Positions 17,545 through 24,973 of a stretch of 64,000 bases of DNA are shown piece after piece (position 1 is the stretch's first letter; each line of letters begins with the position of its first letter). This DNA comes from UKL13-3 sp044353855 (lineage in GTDB: Bacteria > Bacteroidota > Bacteroidia > UKL13-3): positions 434,001 to 498,000 of the forward strand of contig JBILBF010000002.1 of NCBI GenBank assembly GCA_044353855.1. Reading direction: 5' to 3'. The notes under the pieces were generated by a model. It saw nothing but the letters and a program-made list of their open reading frames with translations, had not been told where the DNA came from and did not search any database. The translations under genes were made by a program, and so were the position numbers.

Positions 17545-18096
17545 ATGATATATAAGTTCATTTTCATATTGTGTTACCTTATTTGCTTGCAAAGTAATGC
17601 CCAACAAGTATTGCTAACAAGCACAACAGGAAAGCAATGTACCGATACTGAATTATACAAAGGTAAAGCTACCGTATTTTTTTTTATTTCCCCCGAATGT
17701 CCTCTCTGCCAAAGTTACACCTTAACCATACGTAATTTAGTTACTCAGTTTTCAACTAACGGTATAACCTTTATTGGTATTGTACCCGGAAACGATTACA
17801 CTATTGATGAAATCATTGCCTTTAAACAAACCTATGCCTTACCCATTGAACTATTCAAAGATGAAAAACTACAATTGGTATCAAAATATAAGGTTACCAT
17901 TACACCCGAAGTAGTTGTTGTTAATAATAAAATTAACGTATTGTACCAAGGACGAATAGACAATTGGGCGTATGCATTGGGAAAAAAACGAAGGGTGATT
18001 ACCGAACATGATTTACTAAATAGTTTGCAACTTATTGTATCCAACAAGCCCATAAAAATTTCAAAAACAAAAGCCATTGGCTGTTTTATTGAATAG
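17545..18096 (+). CDS. Exported redoxin-domain protein (thioredoxin fold, CPLC)
   Basis: A protein of about 183 residues with an N-terminal signal peptide (about 1-20, ending SNAQ) and a TlpA/AhpC-like thioredoxin fold. The redox motif is ECPLC (Cys52 and Cys55), followed by the TFIGIVPGNDYTIDEI segment and the cis-Pro region TITPEVVVV. It probably acts as a periplasmic thiol-disulfide protein. The open frame extends upstream to 17476, but Met at 17545 begins the signal peptide. It ends 4 bp before a cytochrome c/copper monooxygenase-like gene. This pairing suggests that the two work together, perhaps with the redoxin keeping copper-binding residues reduced. Confidence 0.85.
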   Translation: MIYKFIFILCYLICLQSNAQQVLLTSTTGKQCTDTELYKGKATVFFFISPECPLCQSYTLTIRNLVTQFSTNGITFIGIVPGNDYTIDEIIAFKQTYALPIELFKDEKLQLVSKYKVTITPEVVVVNNKINVLYQGRIDNWAYALGKKRRVITEHDLLNSLQLIVSNKPIKISKTKAIGCFIE

Positions 18097-18100
18097 AAAA

Positions 18101-19459
18101 ATGAATAAACGAACTGTATATATAATTTTAGTTTTGCTAATCACTGTAATAGGTTGCTCATGGCAAGCTCCATCTACACACATTACTTTTGCCGAACATA
18201 TTGCTCCCATCATACATCAAAATTGCACCAAATGCCATATTGAAGGAGAAGCGGGACCTTTTACATTGGTTACTTATAATGATGTAGCCAAACGAGCGAA
18301 ACTCATTAAATATTTGGTAACAGAACGTATTATGCCACCATGGCCTGCCGATGCTACGTATTCTCATTTTGCTGATGAAATGGTATTGAGCGATGAGCAA
18401 ATAGACTGGATAAAACGATGGGTAGATGAAGGTTTATTACCAGGTGATACAGCAAAGTTGGAAGCTCCCAACTTAGTAATACAACAAATACATTTTGGCA
18501 AGCCAGACTTAGTGGTAAAAGTCCCTACTATTAATATAAAAGGTAACAATACCGATTTGTTTTTGGTGGTAAAAATTCCTTATGAAATACCCAACGATAC
18601 TTTTGTGCGTGCAATTGAATTTGTAGCAGGAAACAAAAAATTAGTACACCATGTAAACACACATTTATTACAGTATGAATCGGGGAAGAAAAAAAACATC
18701 CATGAAGGACGTTCGTCTATAAATCAAGACCAAGCCAATAGCCAAACCATACACAAAGAACTGGGTATTTTACAAGATGATGGCTCATATCCTCGAATGA
18801 CACCCAGTGTGAGCAATTATTTACCAGGAGCCATGCATAGTTTTTATCCTGAAGAAATTGGTGGTTATACCATGGCTAAAAAAGGTGCATTTTATCTAAA
18901 TGATATGCATTTTGGACCATCGGCTATAGACGCAACAGACTCCAGTTATTACAATATTTATTTTGGAACAAAACCACCCAAACGACCCGTGAGTGAGTTT
19001 CAACTTGGCACGTTAGGCATTTCCCCAGTTGAGCCCGCATTAGTTGTTAAAGCTAATACTGTTCAAACATTTTACATTAAAGCAACCATACCCGAAGATA
19101 TTTCGCTCATTAGTATTGTACCCCATATGCATTTAATTGGAAAACGTTTTTGGGCTTATGCGGTTAAACAAAATGGAGACACCATTCCACTTATTCGAAT
19201 TAACAATTGGGACTTTAGGTGGCAGTATTTTTATAAATTTAAACAGTTGCTTAAAATACCCAAAGGCACTACAATATTCGTGGAAGGTGTATATGACAAC
19301 ACCTCTCAAAACCCTAACAATCCATTTTCGCCACCACAAGAAATTAGAGAACGTAACGGTAGCATGAAAACGACTGATGAAATGTTTCAATTGATTGTAA
19401 CGTATGTTCCCTACCAAAAAGGAGATGAAAATTTTGATTTAGAAAACGCGAAGAGGTAA
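18101..19459 (+). CDS. Cytochrome c domain fused to copper type II monooxygenase-like domain
   Basis: A 452-residue exported lipoprotein-like protein (lipobox VIGC at Cys19). Residues 30-115 form a planctomycete-type cytochrome c domain with CTKCH at 42-46 and a later Met in MPPWPA. The rest resembles the copper type II, ascorbate-dependent monooxygenase (PHM-like) fold. Candidate copper ligands are HHVNTH (His183, His184, His188), His246, His270 and HMH (His342, His344). The reaction is unknown; an oxidative hydroxylase fed with electrons through the heme is a reasonable inference. The start ATG 18101 lies 4 bp after the redoxin gene. Confidence 0.82.
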   Translation: MNKRTVYIILVLLITVIGCSWQAPSTHITFAEHIAPIIHQNCTKCHIEGEAGPFTLVTYNDVAKRAKLIKYLVTERIMPPWPADATYSHFADEMVLSDEQIDWIKRWVDEGLLPGDTAKLEAPNLVIQQIHFGKPDLVVKVPTINIKGNNTDLFLVVKIPYEIPNDTFVRAIEFVAGNKKLVHHVNTHLLQYESGKKKNIHEGRSSINQDQANSQTIHKELGILQDDGSYPRMTPSVSNYLPGAMHSFYPEEIGGYTMAKKGAFYLNDMHFGPSAIDATDSSYYNIYFGTKPPKRPVSEFQLGTLGISPVEPALVVKANTVQTFYIKATIPEDISLISIVPHMHLIGKRFWAYAVKQNGDTIPLIRINNWDFRWQYFYKFKQLLKIPKGTTIFVEGVYDNTSQNPNNPFSPPQEIRERNGSMKTTDEMFQLIVTYVPYQKGDENFDLENAKR

Positions 19460-19460
19460 T

Positions 19461-19502
19461 GTGAGTCGAGATGTGAGAGTTGAGAAGTGAGATACGAGAG
19501 AC
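19461..19502. repeat. Degenerate GAG-phased heptamer array
   Basis: Six consecutive 7-bp units, five starting with GAG and the first containing GAG one base later: GTGAGTC, GAGATGT, GAGAGTT, GAGAAGT, GAGATAC, GAGAGAC. The array begins directly after the stop of the monooxygenase gene and lies in the convergent gap with the SDR gene. It is purine-rich on the plus strand and has no coding role. Confidence 0.55.
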
Positions 19503-19550
19503 AAGACTAAATATACTTGTGCTAAAGGTCAATAGCTTTAGGCCAATATA

Positions 19551-20315
19551 CTATTTTCGATGAATGATACTTGCAATGGGTTGTGCAGTAGGCATGATGG
19601 TAAGTTCGTTTATATTCACATGCGGTGGGCGTGACAGAGCAAACCAAATAGATTCTGCAATATCTTGCGCAACAAGGTTTTCGAAACCATCATACACTTT
19701 TTTTGCCTTTTCTGTATCGCCATGAAAACGTACCAAACTAAACTCTGTTTCAACAGCACCTGGATGAATAGCTGTAACTTTTATAGGATAGATACTGAGG
19801 TCAATTCGCATAGCTTTATTGAGCGCATCAACTGCATGTTTGGTAGCACAATACACATTGCCATTTGCATATACTTCTTTTCCCGCAATACTTCCAATAT
19901 TTACTATATGCCCTTTGCCAAAAGCAACCATTAAGGGTGTTATATTACGAGTAATGTATAATAGTCCTTTCAAGTTGGTATCAATCATATCCTCCCAATC
20001 ATCAATATCCCCTTTATCAATGGAAGCTAATCCACTTGCCAAACCAGCATTATTGATTAAAACTTCTATATTTTTCCAAGGTATGGGTAATGAAGCAATG
20101 ACTTGCGCTACCATTTGTCTGTTTCTAATATCGAGCTCAGCAATGTATACTTCACAATTGTACTGTGTTTCCAATATATTTTTAAGTTGCGCTAAACGTT
20201 CTTTTCTGCGGGCAAACAACACTAAATTGTAGCCATTAGCTGCTAATAGGTGAGCCGTTGCTTCTCCAATTCCGGCTGAAGCCCCCGTTATACATGCAAT
20301 TGGTTTTAATTTCAT
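19551..20315 (-). CDS. Short-chain dehydrogenase/reductase (SDR)
   Basis: A classical SDR of about 254 residues with an N-terminal Rossmann fold. The cofactor motif is TGASAGIGEA, followed by the NNAG motif, and the catalytic Ser/Tyr/Lys appear as GSIAG and YCATKHA. The basic residue pair in FARRKERL after strand 2 favours NADPH. The length and the YdfG-like segment with PGAVETEFS suggest the serine/3-hydroxy acid dehydrogenase-like subgroup, but the substrate cannot be named. I chose Met at 20315 (MKLKPIACITG) because the upstream extension to 20396 overlaps the divergent gene and lacks family similarity. Confidence 0.88.
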   Translation of the reverse strand: MKLKPIACITGASAGIGEATAHLLAANGYNLVLFARRKERLAQLKNILETQYNCEVYIAELDIRNRQMVAQVIASLPIPWKNIEVLINNAGLASGLASIDKGDIDDWEDMIDTNLKGLLYITRNITPLMVAFGKGHIVNIGSIAGKEVYANGNVYCATKHAVDALNKAMRIDLSIYPIKVTAIHPGAVETEFSLVRFHGDTEKAKKVYDGFENLVAQDIAESIWFALSRPPHVNINELTIMPTAQPIASIIHRK

Positions 20316-20394
20316 CTTCTTTGTATATAAGCAGGTAAAAATAATAGAATATTTGACTGGGTATGTTATTTTTACACACATTTTTTTAGTACAC

Positions 20395-20772
20395 ATGAAT
20401 TACACCATCGAAAAAAACGACCAGTATTCGTTGATTATTCCTCAACTTACTGAGTTAAATAAAGAAACTTGTGCGCAGCTTCGCGAAAAAGTATTGCACG
20501 AAGCAGCTAGCAGTAGCAAGTATGTGATTGTAAACATCGTTTCGGTAAAAGATTGTAATGCCGATGGTGTGCGTGAACTCATAAAACTTGGAACAGAACT
20601 GTTGGATAAAGATGGTTTGCTTATTATTACCAATGCCGAAGATGCATTCAGTCGATTATTTAACAAAGCGGATATTACCTTTATACCAACTGATGTGGAA
20701 GCTGTAGATTTTGTATTTATGGACCAATTGGAAAAACAATTTTTGAGTATGGATGATGAAACAACTGCATGA
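20395..20772 (+). CDS. STAS-domain protein (anti-sigma factor antagonist-like)
   Basis: A 125-residue single STAS domain of the anti-anti-sigma type. Strands and helices run from YSLIIPQLTELNKET to a C-terminal acidic tail. The usual phosphorylatable Ser in the DSSG motif is not present. The equivalent segment reads KDCNADGVREL (about residues 52-62), so this protein is unlikely to be switched by Ser phosphorylation. Its TGA overlaps the ATG of the RNase Z gene (ATGA at 20769-20772), implying translational coupling. The function is unknown. Confidence 0.75.
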   Translation: MNYTIEKNDQYSLIIPQLTELNKETCAQLREKVLHEAASSSKYVIVNIVSVKDCNADGVRELIKLGTELLDKDGLLIITNAEDAFSRLFNKADITFIPTDVEAVDFVFMDQLEKQFLSMDDETTA

Positions 20773-21686
20773 GTATTGAGTTAACCATTTTAGGCAATAG
20801 TTCGGCAACTCCTACTCTTAATAGGTTTCCGAGTGCTCAGTATCTTAATATGCTCGATCATCATATTTTAATTGATTGTGGCGAAGGCACTCAAATGCAA
20901 TTGCGCAAATACAAAATCAAAAAATCTAAACTACAATATATTTTTATCAGCCATGTTCATGCTGATCATATTTTAGGATTACCTGGATTATTATTTTCCA
21001 TGAACCTAAATAGCCGTATAGACCCATTACATATTTTTGCTCCGTACAGTGTATTTGAGATTTTGGATTTGTTTATGAAACACTCCGATACACACCTTCG
21101 TTTTGATATTATCAAACATATTACTACAGATTATAAACCTACTGTTATTTTTGAAGATGCTTGGATAAAAGTGACTTCCTTTCCTTTGTACCATAGGGTA
21201 CCCACTACAGGTTTTCTTTTTGAAGAACAAGCCCGTTTGCGCAAACTGAATATTGAAGCTTGTGAAAAAAACCATATTCCATTTACATTTTACTATGATA
21301 TAAAACGTGGAAAAGATTATATCAGTGCAGATGGAAAAATAGTGTTGGAAAACGAAATACTTACGTTTGATTCAGGTGAACCGATGAAGTATGCGTATGC
21401 TAGCGACACCCAATTTGACAATCGTGTGATTGCTTTTGTAAATGAAGTAGATGTATTATACCACGAATCTACTTTTTTGCATGAGAAGCTTGAAAGAGCC
21501 ATTGAAACGAAACACACCACAGCCAAACAAGCGGGTATTGTTGCCAAACAAGCACAAGTCAAAAAATTACTCATCGGGCATTTTTCCTCCAGGTATGATG
21601 ATTTAACGGTTTTATTGGAAGAAGCTAAAACAGAGTTTGAACATACTGAAATTGCAGAAGAAGGAAAAACGTTTGTGTTGGATTAA
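20769..21686 (+). CDS. rnz: Ribonuclease Z
   Basis: A 305-residue metallo-beta-lactamase-fold endonuclease that cuts 3' trailers from tRNA precursors lacking an encoded CCA. The zinc-binding motif SHVHADH is at residues 61-67, followed by GLPGLLFSMNL, the PxKxxxGxxx-equivalent exosite region, and the C-terminal histidine in LLIGHFSSRY. Both tRNA genes in this window lack an encoded CCA, so RNase Z is expected to be needed. The start overlaps the STAS gene by 4 bp. Confidence 0.94.
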   Translation: MSIELTILGNSSATPTLNRFPSAQYLNMLDHHILIDCGEGTQMQLRKYKIKKSKLQYIFISHVHADHILGLPGLLFSMNLNSRIDPLHIFAPYSVFEILDLFMKHSDTHLRFDIIKHITTDYKPTVIFEDAWIKVTSFPLYHRVPTTGFLFEEQARLRKLNIEACEKNHIPFTFYYDIKRGKDYISADGKIVLENEILTFDSGEPMKYAYASDTQFDNRVIAFVNEVDVLYHESTFLHEKLERAIETKHTTAKQAGIVAKQAQVKKLLIGHFSSRYDDLTVLLEEAKTEFEHTEIAEEGKTFVLD

Positions 21687-21757
21687 AAACTAGTTGACAT
21701 CCTCGATAATTATTTTCACACAAAGGCATATCTGAAGTTACTCAAAACCGATACAAC

Positions 21758-22249
21758 CTACTTATCTTTTTCATAAACCTGGAATGAAAATGCATATGCA
21801 TTTTTATCATCCGCTTCATGTTGTTCATCCTTTGTTAACGTAAAGTTTTGGGGTATGCTTGGAAAATAGGTATCTGCTGAAAAATGATGGTGAATACGCG
21901 TTATATATATTTTATGGGCCAACCATAATGACTGCTCATAAATAGTTCCTCCTCCTGTAATAAACAATTCTGTTTCACCCGCTTGTTGGGCATATTCAAT
22001 AGCCTCTTCTAGTGTTTGTTTAACAATACACCCTTCCAATACCAAATCTTTGTTTCGGCTAATGACCATATTTACCCTATTGGGCAATGGCCTTCCAACA
22101 CTTTCGTATGTTTTACGACCCATTACAATATGATGCCCTGTAGTTGTGGCTTTAAAATATTTAAGATCAGACGACAGGTGGCACAACAACTGGTTATTGT
22201 ATCCAATACCATTGTTTTCGTCAGCAGCAACTATGAGCGATATAATCAT
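21758..22249 (-). CDS. folA: Dihydrofolate reductase
   Basis: DHFR of about 163 residues that reduces dihydrofolate with NADPH. Markers are LIVAADENNGIGYNNQL at the N-terminus, the HHIVMGRKTYESVGRPLPNR cofactor segment, and FITGGGTIYEQSL followed by ITRIHHHFSADTYFP. I chose Met at 22249 (MIISLIVAADE) as the conserved N-terminus; the open frame to 22291 adds a hydrophobic stretch that would overlap the divergent gene. It is convergent with rnz. Confidence 0.93.
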   Translation of the reverse strand: MIISLIVAADENNGIGYNNQLLCHLSSDLKYFKATTTGHHIVMGRKTYESVGRPLPNRVNMVISRNKDLVLEGCIVKQTLEEAIEYAQQAGETELFITGGGTIYEQSLWLAHKIYITRIHHHFSADTYFPSIPQNFTLTKDEQHEADDKNAYAFSFQVYEKDK

Positions 22250-22370
22250 ATAAGTGAATAGTATAAATTGAAAGAGTACATTTAATAGCATGGCAATTAA
22301 CTACCAAAAGCTATTTTTATTATCTAGCAAAGCAAACGAATATTTTATAATTTGCGACTTCCTTTTTGGC

Positions 22371-22904
22371 ATGCATTATTCTATTCGAAACAGTCTTAGC
22401 ATCTTTTTGTGTTTATTGTTACTCAATGGGTGCAATAAGCGGTACTGGTTTCGATCCAAAATTGACGATGGAAAATCAAAAAAATATTCAGTAAAAATTA
22501 CGATAAACAACGAATCGCCAACATTTTTGTCTGATAAATTTGTGGGAATTATGCGTAACGCATGTGCAAAAGAACTCAAACGAAAAGGTTATTATGAAAT
22601 CCCAATTGACTCCCCACAATTTCAGTATATACTAACCCTAAAAGTAGATTCATTTAATGCCAATGCTGGTACTTTTAATGCCAAAAAAGGCATATACACA
22701 ACTGCACCACAAAAAGGAGTAAAATCTTTTAAACACACTGTAAAGGCCATTGAGTTTGATTGCCAAATGAAACATTTTAAAAAGGGATGGATGCAATGGC
22801 AAAACGCTGATGATATTTATTATTTTGGTGAGTACCGTGATATTGGCCGAAGCGAAGGCATGGTTAGGTATTTAATACGAACGGCCGAACCCAAATTGCC
22901 TTAA
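22371..22904 (+). CDS. Hypothetical lipoprotein
   Basis: A protein of about 177 residues with a lipoprotein signal (residues 1-19, ending LLNGC). The mature part is a mixed alpha/beta region of about 150 residues with several aromatic residues (YWFR, FQYIL, WMQWQNADDIYYF) and a C-terminal RTAEPKLP. I recognise no family. Met at 22371 is preferred over the ORF edge at 22290 because it starts the signal peptide. The stop lies 2 bp before the convergent DUF4159 gene. Confidence 0.6.
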   Translation: MHYSIRNSLSIFLCLLLLNGCNKRYWFRSKIDDGKSKKYSVKITINNESPTFLSDKFVGIMRNACAKELKRKGYYEIPIDSPQFQYILTLKVDSFNANAGTFNAKKGIYTTAPQKGVKSFKHTVKAIEFDCQMKHFKKGWMQWQNADDIYYFGEYRDIGRSEGMVRYLIRTAEPKLP

Positions 22905-22905
22905 C

Positions 22906-23553
22906 TTATTTGCCAAAGGCATATTGCACCAAATTAGCTCCCATTTGCAATGCTCTTAATCGGATGGTTTCAGGATCATTATACACATCGGCATCTTCCC
23001 AGCCATTGCCCAAATCACATTCGTAACTATAAAAACAAACCAACCTTCCTTTATACACTAAACCAAACCCTTGTGGTGCTTTACCTTCGTGCTCGTGTAT
23101 TTTGGGTAATCCTTTATCAAAATTATATTTTTGGTGGTAAATGGGATGTGTATATGGCAGCTCAACAAATTCCAATTCGGGAAAAACTTTTTTCATTTCT
23201 CTTCTCAAAAATTTATCCATACCAAAATTATCATCGGCATGCAAAAAACCACCTGCTAGTAAATAATTACGCAGGTTATCCGCTTCTTGATTGCTCCAGA
23301 CAATATTGCCGTGACCCGTTAAATGCACAAAAGGATAATTAAATATCTCAGGACTGCCTACTTCTACAATATCTTCTTCGGGTATAATATTGGTTGCAAG
23401 GTTTTGGTTGCAAAATTTGATCAAATTGGGTAACGATGTTTTATTGGCATACCAATCTCCACCACCGTTGTATTTTAGTTTGGCAATTTTGATGGTTGGT
23501 GGTGCAAATGCAAAACCAATACAAACCAATAGGAATAAAAAACTTTTTTTCAT
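22906..23553 (-). CDS. DUF4159 domain exported protein
   Basis: A protein of about 215 residues with a signal peptide (about 1-18) and a DUF4159 domain, the glutamine amidotransferase-like class I fold often found in Bacteroidota. Visible pieces are KYNGGGDWYANKTSLPNLIKF, HLTGHGNIVWSNQEADNLRNYLLAGGFLHADDNFG and FYSYECDLGNGWEDADVYND. The role is unknown. The start at 23553 gives a clean signal peptide (MKKSFLFLLVC). It is convergent with the lipoprotein gene. Confidence 0.82.
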   Translation of the reverse strand: MKKSFLFLLVCIGFAFAPPTIKIAKLKYNGGGDWYANKTSLPNLIKFCNQNLATNIIPEEDIVEVGSPEIFNYPFVHLTGHGNIVWSNQEADNLRNYLLAGGFLHADDNFGMDKFLRREMKKVFPELEFVELPYTHPIYHQKYNFDKGLPKIHEHEGKAPQGFGLVYKGRLVCFYSYECDLGNGWEDADVYNDPETIRLRALQMGANLVQYAFGK

Positions 23554-23623
23554 TGTGTCAAATATACTGAAAGGAACCAATTCATTTGTTCAGTTATAAC
23601 TGAACAAATGCAACTCAAACCTA

Positions 23624-24355
23624 TTATCCAAAAATAGTCTTTACACTCGCACAAGCATAGATTGCAGCTGTCTCGGTTCGCAAAATACTTTTACCCATAG
23701 ATACTGGTTTAAACTGAGCTTGTTGGGCCGCTTCAATTTCTGCTGGTGTAAAATCACCCTCCGGACCAATAATGATAGTGATGTATTGTTTGTCCACTTT
23801 GGGTTGTTTTAGTTTTTGGGATAATAATTCTGTCTGCTCACTTTCACACCAAGCAATATAATTATGCTGGCCTTCTGTTTGGTTGTCTTTTAACCAACTG
23901 TTGAGTTTTACAACGGAATGTATGGTTGGTAAAAACCATTGTTTGCTTTGTTTCATAGCGCTTATCGCAATTTTGGCACAACGGTCCATGTTTACTTTGG
24001 CTCTTTCGCTATTGGTTGTTTCTATAAAGGTAATCTCATCCACTCCTATTTCGATGGCTTTCTCGATAAACCATTCCATACGCTCACTATTTTTAGTTGG
24101 AGCTATTAGTATATGTAAGTGATAATTGCGCCCCGTTGACTCCTCAATTGTATGTAGTTTTTGACTAACACTCGAAAGCACACATTTTTTAGGATTATCA
24201 TCTACAATAATAGCTTTGGCATGTGTGCCTTTACCATCTACTAAATCAATAGAATCCCCTTTTTTTAATCGCAATACCCTTATTGCATGTTTGGATTCCT
24301 CTTCACTAAGTTCAAGTAAATCGTTGGTAATTGTTTGTAGGTAAAATAAATGCAT
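23624..24355 (-). CDS. rsmE: 16S rRNA (uracil-1498-N3) methyltransferase RsmE
   Basis: A 243-residue SPOUT-class rRNA methyltransferase with an N-terminal PUA-like domain (about 1-70, with HAIRVLRLKKGDSIDLVDG). The trefoil-knot SAM-binding region is at the C-terminus, with IIGPEGDFTPAEIEAA and MGKSILRTETAAI. The enzyme makes m3U1498 in the 30S subunit. Length and motif order are typical. Confidence 0.94.
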   Translation of the reverse strand: MHLFYLQTITNDLLELSEEESKHAIRVLRLKKGDSIDLVDGKGTHAKAIIVDDNPKKCVLSSVSQKLHTIEESTGRNYHLHILIAPTKNSERMEWFIEKAIEIGVDEITFIETTNSERAKVNMDRCAKIAISAMKQSKQWFLPTIHSVVKLNSWLKDNQTEGQHNYIAWCESEQTELLSQKLKQPKVDKQYITIIIGPEGDFTPAEIEAAQQAQFKPVSMGKSILRTETAAIYACASVKTIFG

Positions 24356-24492
24356 AGCTAATAATGGTCAAGGGCAATATTAATAGCTTCAACTAACATA
24401 ATCATATAAATTTTAATACTTAAACACCAATTAGTTAATACCATAATACCTAAATTAAGATAAAAAGGTCTTTTATTATTTAATTAAGTTTT

Positions 24493-24500
24493 TACCTTTG
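24493..24500 (+). promoter_or_regulatory. Putative -7 element for the Rrf2/cbb3 operon
   Basis: TACCTTTG matches the Bacteroidota -7 consensus TAnnTTTG. It lies 20 bp upstream of the Rrf2 ATG. No clear TTTG -33 element lies at the usual spacing, so a regulator-dependent promoter is possible. Confidence 0.4.
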
Positions 24501-24520
24501 AAAACAAATTAACATAAACG

Positions 24521-24973
24521 ATGTTTTCACAAGCTTGTAAATATGCAATTCGCGCCATGTTTTTAATTGCTCAGCGAAGCAGTGATGGAAAATATGTTGG
24601 AATAAAAGAAATAGCCTTAGGATTAGATGCACCACAGCATTTTACCGCCAAGATTTTACAAGACCTTGTCAAGAAAAACTTTTTAACATCGGCAAAAGGT
24701 CCCAATGGTGGTTTTATGTTATCGGAAACCCAACGTAAGTCAACTTTAATGGATGTTGTATTGGCCATTGATGGCAATAAAATAACTACCTCTTGCTGTT
24801 TGGGATTAACTGATTGTTCGGAGAAAAAGCCCTGCCCTGTTCATGATGAATATAAAATTATTCGTAAACGCATAACGGTTATGTTATCTACTACTAAAGT
24901 TTCCGACTACAGTAACGAGCTAGGATTAAGCAAACTTTTTTTACGGGATACCGAAATTAAACAAAGTAACTGA
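24521..24973 (+). CDS. Rrf2-family transcriptional regulator
   Basis: A 150-residue Rrf2-type regulator with a winged helix-turn-helix at the N-terminus (MFSQACKYAIRAMFLIA, then the recognition region around residues 28-60) and the GPNGGFML wing. Four cysteines follow (Cys92, Cys93, Cys99 and Cys105), a pattern consistent with an Fe-S cluster as in IscR/NsrR relatives. Its stop overlaps the ATG of the CcoI ATPase gene by one base, so it almost certainly regulates the cbb3 oxidase operon. Oxygen, NO or redox state is the likely signal, by inference. Confidence 0.88.
   Translation: MFSQACKYAIRAMFLIAQRSSDGKYVGIKEIALGLDAPQHFTAKILQDLVKKNFLTSAKGPNGGFMLSETQRKSTLMDVVLAIDGNKITTSCCLGLTDCSEKKPCPVHDEYKIIRKRITVMLSTTKVSDYSNELGLSKLFLRDTEIKQSN

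Noticed and set aside
24493..24500. A strong vegetative promoter for the Rrf2 gene
   Set aside because: A -7 match exists but no -33 element at the right distance; listed only as putative.
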